A DNA stretch of 64,000 bases from NCBI GenBank assembly GCA_021432635.1, contig MU270101.1, positions 62,001 to 126,000 on the forward strand. Direction: 5' to 3'. Of the stretch, positions 11,362 through 23,299 are shown piece after piece. This stretch comes from Thozetella sp. PMI_491 (taxonomy: Eukaryota > Ascomycota > Sordariomycetes > Chaetosphaeriales > Chaetosphaeriaceae). Below the pieces are notes generated by a model. It ran no database searches. It worked only from the letters and a program-made list of their open reading frames with translations, and was not told the DNA's origin. The translations under genes were made by a program, and so were the position numbers. Numbering within the stretch: position 1 is the first letter of the stretch; the number at the start of each line of letters is the position of its first letter.

Positions 11362-13428
11362 GGTCGCTAGTAGCTTCTCGGATCTATTGTCTAATTCTCG
11401 CTTCTGCTATTTCCGCTTTTGTTAGTGTCGAATGCAACGAAAAATGCAACTGGTATAGCGCAAAGAAAAAAGCCTGTGCCTGGCAGACACTCTCGGAAAA
11501 TGCAATCGGGAGCTCTGGGTTTTTTATCCAAATGCAGGCGGCAGGGCCTGCACCACCATCTATGGAAGGAAGCGAAGGGCGAGCGTGCATTGCCACTTGA
11601 TACGGAGGTGACGCGACCATGCCGACCCGGCATAATCGCTTCCCCCCAAGCCTAGCGGGGTAAGCGGAATCTTCGCGCCCCGAAATCCGCTCCTCGCGCC
11701 AAAGGGTCCTCGCGCCCAAGCCCTTGTCGCGAGGATCAGCAGGCGCGCCAGCCACTGAGACCAAGAGCGTATCCACGTATCCACGGCTTGCATTTTGCTT
11801 TATCCGTTGTCTTGCTCGTCCGCTCAAGAGCAGCCGCGAGTCTAAACACCATAATCATGCTAATTTTGGAGGACCCTGGCCGATCCCCTAACCCACGCAA
11901 AGGGGAGTTCGACCCGTATGTACGGAAGGTTTAGTTAGGTACTGTACGACCACCGCCACCGAATCGATCTGCACCTGCAAGCAAACGGCATTCCTCCCGT
12001 CCGTCCGTCCCTCCCCTTCTTCCATCAATCCGTACGGAACTTTTGCAAGTCGGTGCCTCTGGATCCTCGCTAGGCCTCACCCTTCTGCACTCCTCTCTCC
12101 TACTTGTCAGCCTTGCATAACAATGTGCCCGCCAGCTATGCATGCTATCGTGCGAGTGAGTCGACCAGAAGTGTGACCGACCATCTTTAGTGCTGCCTCG
12201 CGAGTGCAAAGACCACAGTGGGCATGTGCCTAGGGGTGACTGCGCACTCGGCAGTATGCAACCAGCAGCGGCTACAGCTACCGTCCAATCGAAGGAGCCC
12301 AATTTGATACTGGGCGCCCCTGTGCACGGCCTCTTGCGTCGCACTCCCCCCTCGTACGGGCCACTCGGCCTTGAAGGCTAATGCCGACGTGGCGAAGGCC
12401 CCACTATTGGTCGAGCGTGCGCGGCCCGACGTGCACAGGCTCAATGGCGGCGCCGGTGCCTGGCAACGCCGACGCGGCCCCGTCCTTGGTATAATATAGG
12501 CTCACGAGCTGCCGGACAATGATACCGGCCGCTGCTGAGCCAGTCGCCCGAAATCCGGACTGTAGCTGACCATGCCGTCATTGCTTCGGACGGGAGCCGG
12601 CCTGGTGCCTACTCCCGACATCTCTTCGCCGCACGCTCGTGAACCCAGCCACTCGTACGAATCGCCCCGTGCGGCTCGGCCGGCGTGGCTACAGTCAACA
12701 CCAACTTCTTGAAAATCACAGCCGGCTTAGACAATACCGTCGGGCAATGCCATACGCACATTCCTGTAGCAAGGTTTATGCTTGTGCTCTAGCTTTTGGG
12801 TAAAATGTAGCCCTGCACACCCCCCAAGCACCTGGTTCACGGTCGGATTGGTATTGAGTTGTAGTTAAACACTATTCGCAGATCCTCATCATACCTAACT
12901 ATGTAGCCACCGCTAACGTCTCCCAATTGCTAAGTCAAAACTTTGGGCAGCATTATCAAATAGGTATTCCTTTACAATGCGCCCCAAATATTTGGCTGCT
13001 GGAACTACATGCTTCCCGACATTCAACTGACCAGGACTCGGCTGCAGACTGAGAGGACTGCGTACTACCGTGCTCCATCACATGGATTGAAAAATAACTG
13101 TTCATTCTTATTGCTTACAGATTGCCTTCTGTCGGTGACAGTAGTGGTTCCTACCTATTGCTCCAAGCCCAAGAAGCAAAGTGGTTTACTCGGGGCTTTG
13201 CCACGCCAGCGGCGGGGTAAATAAGAAAGAGAACGAAACATTAGATAACTAGGTACAGGATGTAAGAGCCTGCTTATCTCTAAAAGAAGACATTGACCTC
13301 GCTCCTTTAGATAGCTACATGAGTTTAACAGTTGGGAACTCGACTAGCCAAGCACAAATGTTCTGAGAATCCAGATCATAACTACTAAGTCATTATTACA
13401 CATCCTCCGTGTCTACTATGGGTTGTTG
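11362..13428. other. Gene-poor 2 kb between P450 and FAD dehydrogenase
   Basis: No supported gene. Open frames such as 11384-11827 and 11931-12344 (-) are arginine- and glycine-rich with no domain signature, and look like by-products of high GC. A short CGTC microsatellite lies near 11997-12010. The part next to 11362 must hold the P450 promoter. Confidence 0.4.
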
Positions 13429-15204
13429 CTAGTGTACCGCGAGTTTTGACTCAGCACCGGTATTCCGAGCCCTCTTCGCCGCTTCATTGCCTGCAATCCT
13501 TCCCATAATCGTGCCCATCATCAGGCCACTGCCCCCTGGGTAATTGTCCCAGAACAAACCGCCAAGGATCTCTCCCGAACACCAAAGTCCCTTTATCGGC
13601 TGCAGAGTGGCCTCGCTCAGGACCTTGCCCGTGGTCGTGACCCCCAGCCCTCCGAAGGTGAAGGTGATGCCGCATGTTACCTCGACGGCCTGGAACGGGC
13701 CATTCTCGATAGGCATGGCCCAGTTAGTCTTGGGAAGCTCGAGGCTCTTTGCCTTGCTCTGGGTAGACATGCCGTCCCGCACGGCCGGGTCGAATGGTTT
13801 TGTCGGGTTCTCTTCCCGGAAGCTGTTGCAGGCGGCATTGAACTCTGCGATAGTCTCTAAGAATTGGCTCTTGTTCTTCAGGCCTTTGGTGACGAGTATG
13901 TCGGCCAGGCCCTCGAGAGTGTCGGCACGTAGGTTGGTCGTGACATCGTCTGCGTACTCCTCCTTCCTCAGCCACTTCGACCCATTTGCGTCCCAGACTT
14001 GGAACGCGATGCCCTGTGGCTGCTTGAGAATCTCTTTGCCAAAGACGGCATATGTGAAATTTCGAAGATCGAACCCTTCATCCACAAACCGCCGGCCGTT
14101 GGCATTGAGCATGACTCCCAGCGGGTATCCAGACTTGGTATACTGGTTTGTGAGCACCCTATTTCCTGAAGCATGGGGAGAGTTGCCGTCCCAGGCGACG
14201 GAATGGCAGCCCGAATAATTTCCGTCAAGCTTAGCTCCAATGCCTCGCGCCATCATGTGTCCATCGCCCGTGTTGTACTTGGTTCCTCTCACGTGCGCCA
14301 GGTCCCAACCTGATTCGTCAGCACTATGCCCGAATATGTACTCCGTCAAGTGTCTTACCCGGCCCAAGATATTTGCATCGCAGAGCAGTTGAGGCCTGAA
14401 AGCCCCCGCTAGCGAGAATCACGCCTCCGATGGCGCGAATTTCGGCGTACTTCCCATCATGGAACACCTTGACGCCGGTTACCGCGTTCGTCGAAAGATC
14501 CGTGAGAATCTCTGTGGCCGGACAGCCAAAGAAGACATCTACGCCGTGCTTCTTGGCAAGGCCGAGGTGCCATTGGAAAAGCTCTTTGCCCTGGCCTTGA
14601 GCGTGAGTCAGCTGGGGTCGGCCGCGCAAGGGAACCACAAAAATAGAGGAATGGCAAGTGGGAGGGATACCAATCATGTTCATGACCATGCCTCCCCAAA
14701 ATTTGTATTTTCCATCGACAAGAAATGCCTGCCGGTTGAAGGAAAGCATGAACCGCGCCCCGTTATCGACAAGCCATTGGACCGCCTCTCGCGAATTATC
14801 GACAAGAATGTTGGCAAGGGCTGGGTCGGCCCTTCCTTTGGTGACCCTGTTGATATCCTATCGTGGGATCAGCCCTCCGGTGACGCTCTCCATGCAGTAA
14901 CGAGCGTGCTCACCGCGTGGAAGTCGGCCTTTGTGTACGGCGCCATCTCGATTTTGTCGACCAGATCTTGCGGGAGTCCCTTTGTTCCATCGTCCTGGTA
15001 GAGAAATGGCAGCAGGTCATCCAGCCCATCGAAACAACATCGGTAGCCAGCCGCGGTGAAGTAGGTGTTTCCGCCAGCGTCCTCGTACGGCGCTTTCTCG
15101 ACTAGGCAAACCTTGGCGCCGGCCTGGGCGGCAGTGGTCGCTGCCGAGAAGCCAGCGTTCCCTCCTCCAATCACCACAACATCATATTCGGCCTTAAGCG
15201 CCAT
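13429..15204 (-). CDS. FAD-dependent dehydrogenase of the fumarate reductase/tricarballylate dehydrogenase (TcuA) type
   Basis: Three exons (15204-14914, 14857-14359, 14309-13429) sum to 1671 nt, or 556 residues. The N-terminus holds a Rossmann FAD site ([16 protein letters not shown], then [16 protein letters not shown]). Further family motifs are [21 protein letters not shown] (restored across intron 2), GRRFVDEG and the C-terminal FAD loop [17 protein letters not shown] ... [20 protein letters not shown]. The family oxidises or reduces dicarboxylate- or tricarboxylate-like substrates; TcuA oxidises tricarballylate to cis-aconitate. No membrane anchor or targeting signal is evident. The gene is divergent from an anion-transporting MFS gene. 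The promoter contains a palindromic CreA-type motif about 145 nt upstream of the ATG. The exact substrate is unknown. Confidence 0.85.
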
Positions 15205-16200
15205 AGTGGACGTAAGCTCCAGGGAACCGATATCCCCGCTTCAAGTAGAAATGCCAAGGGAACAAGCCCGAGAAGCAGGGGATGTCTCCAATTTCTATAC
15301 CCGGGAGATGGGTCTGCAACCCCCCGGATACAACTATCGACGCCGTATCCCCGCGGGGAAACACGCCTGATCTGCGCAAAACGTGGGCTTGGGTCCGGTG
15401 AACATCGGCGGCGGGGGTCGCTATAAGATGGCAGATCCACAGTCCCAGCTACCTTCCTCCTTGAGAGACAGGGTCGACTTTTTGGCTATCTATGCTATCA
15501 CTTCTCTACAAAGTCTACGGCGGCTTGACGGACGACTGGGAGGCCGTGAGGTGATTGTTACTCGAGGGAAAAGAGTTAAAATTACTGCAAAGTTACAGGA
15601 TATGAGCTCGTCACCGTTGCGACCAGCAGGCCGGGTTTCCCTATCATGCTCAGCGCAGTCGGGCTAGCTGATGGCCATAATCGGCACCGGCAAGATGCCG
15701 ATCAAGAACATGGTCTAGGGAGTGAAGAAGGCCCATGAGCTAAAGCAACAAACCTGGGGTCGCCCCGCTTCCCCAGCGTTTCGCTCATACTAGCACCCAG
15801 AGCCAGGTTCCCCGCACCCCCCGTCGCATACTAGCCGATCGCTACGCAACCTGTGGGGTTTGGGGACGGCGATTTGCTTCATAGCAATCCCAGGAGCTCT
15901 AGGGCAAGGGCTTGTAGATTCGACCACGGTGAGAGATGATCACATGGCGCAGGGGGGGCGGGGGGCGGGCTCGAGAGGGCGGGAGATGACGGATAAGAAG
16001 CAGCATCTCCCCACGGTGACAGCGACTGACTCTGTACTCCGAGGGATACACACCATCTGCTGTGTCTGTACGACTCGACGGCTTGTCGGCACACGCACGC
16101 CCCCGCCCCTCCCCACCGTATCTTTCTTTGTTCCTAGTTTCACACGTCAGCCCGCTGTCTCGTCCCAAACCTCCTACATCCTTAGCAGAGCCAAAAAAAA
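15205..16200. promoter_or_regulatory. Shared divergent promoter of FAD dehydrogenase and MFS transporter
   Basis: About 1 kb lies between two start codons that point away from each other. A perfect 12-nt palindrome, TCCCCGCGGGGA, lies at 15348-15359 and contains CCCCGC and GCGGGG back to back. These match the published CreA consensus SYGGRG. Further GCGGGG or GTGGGG matches lie near 15850-15965. A cluster of five G-runs at 15952-15983 could form a G-quadruplex. Eight adenines directly precede the MFS ATG, a favourable fungal start context. Open frames here (15383-15667, 15860-16243) are not convincing. Confidence 0.5.
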
Positions 16201-17801
16201 ATGGCCTCGGACTCGGTGCAGCAGAAGCAGGAGGTTGATCTAGTCGAGCGAACCGAGATGGGTGAAAAAGGGCAAGAGGCGATGGTGCCGCCGACCGATC
16301 ATGAGATCAAAGCACTGTATCGAAAGCTCGATTGGAACCTAATGCCCATGATCTGGATCATCTACATGCTTTCCGTGCTGGACCGGACGAATCTGGGTAA
16401 TGCCCACATCGCCGGGCTAGACCAAAGCATCGGGCTCGTAGGGACACAGTACAATTTGCTGGGAACCATCTTCTACGTGGGCTGTGCGTCGCGCCTCAGC
16501 ACACCCCTCGGATTTAATTAATGAACCGTGCTAATTTCCATCTAGATTCTCTGTTTCAGTGGACGGCGGTGGGGTGGAAGCAATTCCCCGCTCACATCTG
16601 GGTTGCCTGCGTCGTCCTCGCTTGGTCCACCATATCGACTCTGCAGGCATCCGTGTCCAACTTTGGAGGGTTGGTGGCCCTACGACTGTTGCTTGGTATC
16701 ACCGAGGCCATGTACGCTGGCCTGCCAGTGTACCTCTCCTTCTTCTACCCCCGTGACAAGGTCGGTTTCCGTCAGGGTATTTTTCTCTCAGGATCCGCGC
16801 TCGCAAACGCATACGGCGGCGCTTTAGGCTATGCCTGCCTCCTAGTCAAGAGCCACCTGGCGAGCTGGAGGATTCTATTCCTAATCGAGGGCCTGCCTAC
16901 CCTGATCATGGTTGCGGTGGCGTTTTTCTTCTTCCCAGACAACCTGAAGAAGTGCAAGTTTTTGAGCGAGCGGCAGAAGGAGATCGCTATCCACCTCATC
17001 AGCCAGGGGCAAGTCGCGGACACAGAGAAGCACGAAGGTCTCCGGATTAAGGAGTGGCTAGCGGCCTTCACAGATTGGCGCAGTATGTTGTCCCACTTGC
17101 CCAGGTGCCCAGGTTTTAAGGATCTTTAATTGTATCTCCCGCTAACAATTTCTGGCTGACCTATAGGCTATGTCCCGGGCGTTATGTACTTCGGTTGCAA
17201 TGTCTCGTTCTCGTCACTGCCGCTGTTCGTGCCAACCATCATCGCAGAGATCGGAACCTTCTCCAATGTTCAATCCAACGGGCTGTCGGCCCCGCCGTAC
17301 CTTCTCACGTTCATCCTCATCCTGATTTGTTCCTTCGCCTCGGATAGGCTTCGACTGCGAGGCCCATTCGTGTGCTTCTTCGGCTTCCTCTCCGCCATCG
17401 GGTTCATCTTGCTAGCGACAACGACGGGACCAGCACCTAGATATCTCGGTATCTACTTTGCAATCACCATCTTCATACCCGTTGCCATCTTGTTGCCGTG
17501 GGTGTCGAATGTGCACAGCACTGAGAGCAGACGCACGGGCGGATGGACCATCTTCGCTACGATGGGCCAGTGCGGGCCATTCCTGGGCACTAATATCTTC
17601 CCAGCGAGCGAGGGTCCCTACTACAGGAAAGGCTCACTGATCTCCATGTCTATGTGTCTGCTGGTAGGAGTTGGAGGAGCCCTCTTCAGTTTTCTGCTGC
17701 ATCGCGAGAATAAAAAGTTGGACAGGCTATTCGAAGAAGGCACGGAAGAAGATCAGACGGACCGGCTTCGCACGCCGAGAGGGTTTCGATATATGCTGTA
17801 A
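16201..17801 (+). CDS. MFS transporter, anion:cation symporter (DAL5-like) family
   Basis: Three exons (16201-16483, 16546-17082, 17167-17801) total 1455 nt, or 484 residues, the normal length for this family. The first transmembrane region begins LDWNLMPMIWIIYMLSVLDR and continues with TNLGNAHIAGL, the DRTNLGNA signature of Dal5/Tna1/allantoate permease-like transporters. About twelve hydrophobic segments are visible, with loops such as RLLLGITEAMYAGLPVYLSF and a long central cytoplasmic loop. The family moves carboxylates or vitamin-like anions with protons across the plasma membrane. The divergent TcuA-like dehydrogenase suggests an organic acid substrate (inference). The C-terminus is a short charged tail. 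No defects are seen. Confidence 0.9.
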
Positions 17802-17995
17802 TTCGTACGGAAGAATCCCGAATAAGTAGTTACTTTTTCTATAAGCGGTCTAGCTCCAATCAAAACCAAGCAAGCTGTGCCTAGTATGCTTGGCGCTTTC
17901 CTCTACTACCTGGACTCCCTAATGAAATGGGTTGAGTGGGTGGTAATTGAAGATTTGGGCGCTCAAGTCCCCCAGATGTGATATTCGCTCCGTAC

Positions 17996-19575
17996 TCAAC
18001 CAATGCTGTGCCGACCCGTCGCGTCTTGATTATCCTTGGCCCCATTCTCGACAAGGATCTTGGCAATATGCTCATGGTGCTCCTGCGTGGCGTAGACTAA
18101 TGGAGTCATACCGCTGAAATTCCTAGCTTCTATATTGGCACCCATCTCCAACAACGCCTTTACGACCGCTTCCTTACCATGCTGCGAGGCATGGTGCAAC
18201 GGTGTCCTGTGCCTGAGGTCGGCAGAATCGACAGAGGCACCTCGGCGGACTAGCGCTTTAGCAACAAACTCATGCCCCTTTTCAGAAGCATAATGCAGCG
18301 GTGTCTTGCCATTGCAATCTGTTGTGTGAACATTGGCACCGCCCTTGACTAGTTTCTTCAAAACCGCCAGCTGGCCGTTTTTTTGCAGCGTAGTGTAAGA
18401 ATGTCATGCCGCTGCCATCTCGGAGGAAGGTTTGCGCGCCTCTCTGGAGGATCATTTCCACGACTTCTGCATGGTCGCCTAAGACTGCGAAGTACAAACA
18501 CTCGTTGAGCAAGCTCTGAGGTTGCCCAGCCCTCAGTCCAAGTGTATAGTGAACGAGAGCGACATAACCGTAGCAAGAGGCAAATTTCAGCATTGCGTCC
18601 GGTATCAAATTGATGCGGTCGGGCTCGGCGATGTCTTGGGTGAAGGAGGCAAAAAACTGTAGGAGTTTGTCTTGACTGAGCAGGACGTTGACCCCGAGCC
18701 TGGGGGTCTCCAGACCTGTTTGAGATTTCACAAAATCGGAGAATATGAAATTTTGATTGATGATCGGCTCGAAATTGCCTCTGGAGTATTGTTCATAGAT
18801 CTCTCCACAGATATTGCGAAAGGGCCCCAGTGCTGGGTTGGACATGCTACTCTGGAGGAATCTGTCCGCATGGATATCGGCTAATGCCTGAACCGCATCA
18901 TAGCTCCTTGTTGCTTTTGCGGCGAGAATGGGTGCTCCATAGCGAGCCTCCTCCAAGTCGAAGCCCCAACCACTGCTAGGGCACGCTTTGATCAAATGTG
19001 GCTTGTTGTGCTCTGCGAGTATATATAAGAGACTCGTCCCTTGAGAATGTTTGCGCCCTGGATATGGTTTAAAGTAATTATCGTAATACAACCACTGCTG
19101 AAGAGAAAATTGCCGAAGGAAGTCTGTTTGCGCTACGCCTGCTGCTGCAGCAGCTTCTGCGGGGCCTAATACACAATCCGTCGCGGTTTTTAAGAATGAA
19201 AGCGCGCTTGTTGATGGGGAAACATCGCCTTGTCCGCGCAAAGTCTCATCCACCCGGAGATAGGTTAGACAGCACTTCTTTAGCTCCTCGTGGCTAGTTC
19301 CCTCAAAGTTGTATTGGAGCTCTGGCCTAATCTGCTGCAGACCATTCTCCTTGAGAAAAAAGTCCCGGACCGATTCATGAATGAACTGGACGGTCGCGAT
19401 ATCGGAATGCGTGAGGTTTGTGAGACCCTTTGAGGCATTCAGGATAAACTTTTGGATGTCGCCGTCGGATAGACCTACGAGGTCCAACTCCTGAAGTCCT
19501 TCCGGGTCCGTCCCGGCCAGAATCGCGCAGTACAGCTCACGGGGCGTTAAAGGGACTAGCTTCGCTGGATCGCTA
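17996..19575 (-). pseudogene. Truncated NLR remnant: winged-helix-like segment plus ankyrin repeats, NACHT domain absent
   Basis: The sequence opens with VPLTPRELYCAILAG and then VQFIHESVRDFFLKE, the segment that follows NACHT in fungal NACHT-ankyrin proteins. It ends in about four ankyrin repeats (NGKTPLHYASEKGHEFVAK, RTPLHHASQHGKEAVVKAL, GMTPLVYATQEHHEHIAKI). No NACHT or N-terminal domain lies upstream, and a stop codon closes the frame near 19585, so the gene is truncated at its 5' end. The ankyrin frame also shifts by one within a run of seven A (minus strand) near 18378. That could be real decay or a homopolymer sequencing error. There is no ATG start. The family are intracellular STAND sensors implicated in fungal non-self recognition. 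Confidence 0.75.
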
Positions 19576-20085
19576 GTTGGATCGCTGACTAGCTGGATTT
19601 ACAGCTGCACCGTAGCCGTAGCCAACTGGCTGACGTGGGTCGCTAGCTCGCCAGCGATGATTAATCTAAAAGCTAATAACTACAACTCCAGACCGACAAC
19701 TTTATACTAAGCATTCGGCAATTAATGTCGTCAGTCCTCGCCCAAACAGCCTCTCTTGCCTAGCATCTCTTCTATAGCGTTGCATCATAAATAGACGTAT
19801 ATCTGCCCACTTTGACTGTCAATAGCGGGTAAGGTCCACCTCTTAACCTGTTCTCTAAGTGGGTCGAAGATGCATAAGTACTACGCCCGAGGTAACACTA
19901 CCTTAGTTATTCGGAAGTTCCTGATTCCGAAGCACCGATTGATCGGTCGAGCTGAAAAATTACAAAAAAAACAAAACTGCCAGCCGGCTCCGTTTTGGGT
20001 TACCGCCACACAGATAAACCGAGCTGTCCACTTCCCCACCCCACCGAATCGCATCTACGTGCTCAATTTCTTCCTCACATTCGCC
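19576..20085. promoter_or_regulatory. Upstream region of the eEF1Bgamma-like GST
   Basis: The 0.5 kb contains no gene. A perfect inverted repeat with 6-nt arms and a 2-nt centre (ACCGAT-TG-ATCGGT) lies at 19934-19947, about 140 nt upstream of the GST start, and carries CCG and CGG half-sites facing outward. The part near 19590-19640 has no further NLR sequence. Confidence 0.35.
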
Positions 20086-20803
20086 ATGGCACCCTTCGGC
20101 CAGATATACAGCTACCCTCACAACTTCCGCGTCAACCGGGTAAGTCTCGGAGAAACGGCTAGGTCGCGCATATCGGGGGTTCTAATCTTTGGGATAACAG
20201 GCGCTGGTGGTGGCCGGTATCAACCGTCTCGATGTCCAGGTCGCCGCGGATTTTCGCATGGGCGAGACCAACAAGTCGCCTGAATTCCTGGCCAAATTCC
20301 CGATGGGCAAGGTTCCCGCTCTCGAGTGCGCTGATGGCTTCTGCATAGCCGAAGGCGCTGCCATCTGCGAATACCTTGCTGCAAGTGGCCCGGCGGCCGA
20401 GCAGTTACTCGGAGCTGCTGGCGACGCCAAGACTCGTGGCCGCATTGCCGAGTGGGCTTTCTTGTCCGAGAACGAGCTAGTTGTGAACATGATGCCCGTA
20501 GCGGTGATGACCTTCTTCAAAAAGGCTCCTTATGATGAAAAGGTATTCTCCCTGCGGGCAGGCAACTTCAAGCGGGCTCTGCAGAGAATCGAAGTCGCGC
20601 TCAAAGGGGGGAAGCAGTATTTAGTGGGCGAGCAGCTGACCCTGGCGGACATCATGGTATTCGGCGCGCTAGCATTTGGGCTAGGGTCTGTTTTTGACGC
20701 GGAGATGCGGGAGACTGTGCCAGAGACGGTGAGATATATTCAGGCTCTGGCGAAGCTTCCCGAGTTCAAGCCATTCGGTGTGCCTGGAATATTTGAGGCA
20801 TGA
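20086..20803 (+). CDS. Glutathione S-transferase, eEF1B-gamma N-terminal type
   Basis: Two exons (20086-20139, 20201-20803) encode 218 residues, the length of a stand-alone GST. The thioredoxin-like N-terminal half contains FLAKFPMGKVPALECADGF and IAEGAAICEYLA, matching the glutathione-binding VP and E-S/G region of the eEF1Bgamma/theta-like class. The helical C-terminal half has the folding motif region GEQLTLADIMVFGAL with its conserved Asp. The eEF1Bgamma C-terminal domain is missing, so it is not the translation factor itself. GSTs of this type occur in fungal secondary-metabolite clusters as conjugating or isomerising enzymes. The next gene is an O-methyltransferase on the same strand. 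It is presumably cytosolic. Confidence 0.88.
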
Positions 20804-21650
20804 AAACAGCCAGTCCAATAGATCGTTAGATTTTGTATGCGTTACCAGTGTGAGAGAAGACGCTTTCTCTCCTCGTCTCCCACCTAAACTCCCTAAAAGT
20901 AGGTAGACACCTACTATACCGAGCATCCAGAGGACGGCGCCACAAAACAACATCCTTTTGTGATGACGTCGATTAGTTACCGACTATGACATATGTTAGC
21001 GACATAAATCTTTAACTCGCGGCTGAACACTCCCATCACCTTCAGCTTCTCTGATTAACGCTATTACTTCTGTCACCAGTCAGCCTCCTTGCAGTATGAA
21101 TATCTAGCTGTCGATCCTCGAGACGCGGTGCCAATCTTCTTGCCTCAGCGACCACGTAGTGTGGGCGAAAGCACATAAAAGCCGGTCAGAGCATTGTATA
21201 GTTAACATACAAGATACACTTTCTCTGCTCAGAAGAGGTGTAACATATTATCCAATTGATACTCGCATGGCGCCGGAATAAGTCAGCGCTTACGAACTAC
21301 CTTATCACAACGCCTGAGGCACATGAATCTGACTGTTTCACTGCATACCCCCTCTATAATTCAACCGAATGTAGAAACCGATACGATCTGACAAGCTTAT
21401 CTTGGGGCTATTTCGCCCTGCAGAGTCAAAGCTATTAGATCAAAAGTTCCAGACGCCGCTCAATACCAGGCAATATGTCGCCATTTGCTATAGAGTATCA
21501 TTTCCATGCATAAGAAGAGTGTCTGTAGGGTCCGTGTAGACTTTCAAGTACCCTTAGGAAGCCACTGTTGAAAGAAAAATATCACTAATTTCCTTCACTC
21601 TTACCGACGCACTCTGACCCTATATTTGCAATTCTTACCTTTGGTTAAGC
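20804..21650. other. Intergenic region upstream of the O-methyltransferase
   Basis: About 850 nt of AT-leaning sequence without a supported gene. The small frame 21256-21438 has no family features. The O-methyltransferase promoter should lie at its right end. No repeats or RNA genes were recognised. Confidence 0.35.
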
Positions 21651-23029
21651 ATGGATCCTCAGAATATCACTAAGCTTATCGCCTCTCTCAACGGACTCCG
21701 CAGTAATGACCTCGATGGCAACGCAGCAGCCCGTACGCGCATCATTGATGCGGCGTACAAAGCTATCCATCGCCTACAGGTCCCATCAGACCGCATTATG
21801 GAGATCGCATTTCAGCACCCGGTTATAATCGGGACGCTACAGACGTTTCACGACATTGGTCTGTGGCAGGCGTGGGCCGCCGATGATGGAGGAGAGAAAT
21901 CCCTCAATGAGCTAGTTAAGCTAGCAGCCGTGAATGTTGACATCAATTTACTACGTAAGAGGAAACCTTTCATCTTGAATCCTCCTCTTTCTTTGGAAAA
22001 TATGAAGATGGTTGACCTTCTAAATAGGCCGCCTGTGCCGATTGTTGACGTCGGTCGATATTCTGGACGAGGTTGCCGAAGACCAGTACAAAGCCACGGA
22101 AGTATCCCTCTCACTTGGCAGAGGGGAAACGTTGAATCATATTCAGCTTCAAGCTTGGTAAGTAACGAATGTTCTAGATTGTCCTGACTTCGGTAAGCCA
22201 ACTGTGACAGGATCGACCACTATGGACCTATGGGCGTGGGTCTTCCAACGTTTTTAAAGAAGATCTCCTATCGCGAGCCCCTAGATCCAACAGACACGTG
22301 CTACCGTGACAGCAACCCCGAAAAGCTGGACTTTTGGTCTAGACTCAGCCTTCACCCAGCACTCCAAGAAAGCTTTGGGGGGTCAATGGAAGGCTGGACT
22401 AGAAGCAAAAATCCATGGCCAGAGTTCTTTGACACCGCGAAACTCTTTGAAGGCGCCGATCTAAGCCGCCCGATCATCGTTGATGTTGGCGGGAATGTTG
22501 GGAAGGATCTCGAGAGATTCCTTCTGAGACATCCCGACATACCTCCTGGGTCTCTTGTCCTACAGGACCGACCCCAGGCGCTAGAGCTGGCGAAGGCGAG
22601 CAATAAGATTAAAACAATGGTCTACGACTTTTTCACTCCCCAGCCTGTAACAGGTACGTCGGTTTCTGCACTGTGTGCTCTGCATTTGAGAGTTGCTAAG
22701 CCATGGGGTTAATAGGCAGCCGTGCTTACTTCTTCCATGCCGTGTTTCACGACTGGGAGGACCGCAAAGCGCTTGATATACTTAAGAACCTGGTGCCGGC
22801 CATGAAAAGGGGATATTCAAGGCTACTGATCTGTGACGTCGTACTGCCCCTCGTTGGAGCCACACCGAGCCAGGCGGCCATGGACGTGCAAATCATGGCC
22901 ATTCTCTCCTCGCGCGAGAGAACCGAGACGACATGGAGAAAGCTTCTCAGCGATGCCGGCTTTCGTATAATCAAATTGTGGCCCGACCAGCGTGGATATG
23001 AGACGCTGATAGAGGCGGAGCTCGCCTGA
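21651..23029 (+). CDS. SAM-dependent O-methyltransferase (plant/fungal COMT-like)
   Basis: Four exons (21651-21954, 22028-22157, 22211-22653, 22716-23029) give 396 residues, typical for fungal secondary-metabolism O-methyltransferases. The N-terminal half is the winged-helix dimerisation domain (IMEIAFQHPVIIGTLQTFHDIGLW, then LLTSVDILDEVAEDQYKAT). The SAM-binding motif is IIVDVGGNVGKDLERFL, followed by the acidic strand end LVLQDRP. The catalytic region is YFFHAVFHDWEDRKAL, with the His-Asp pair expected for proton abstraction from a phenolic hydroxyl. It should methylate an aromatic or polyketide-like hydroxyl in the cytosol. The intron splits are needed to keep motifs in frame; all have GT and AG borders. 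The substrate is unknown. Confidence 0.9.
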
Positions 23030-23299
23030 CCCGAATGGGAAGTAGTAGTCAGGATGGGGTTATATGGTTACCCGTGATCGATTTACAGATACTGTTAGGG
23101 CAAAATGAAGCTTATCCTGAGAGAATTACAGGGTGCACCAGTTACTTCCGATATTCAATGTTTTAAGAATTATAACTAGGTAGTTTCTTTGATCTCACGT
23201 AATATCGCAAAAGGGTCACTCATGCCACAGAACCAGTGGTCCAATTATGAATACGATGATTTCACGGTACCGTCCTTTCGCATCGAGACATGAGAAAGC

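Noticed and set aside
11384-11827. 147-codon frame on the minus strand beside the P450 start
   Set aside because: Starts in the P450 promoter, no family motif, and overlaps other equally poor frames.
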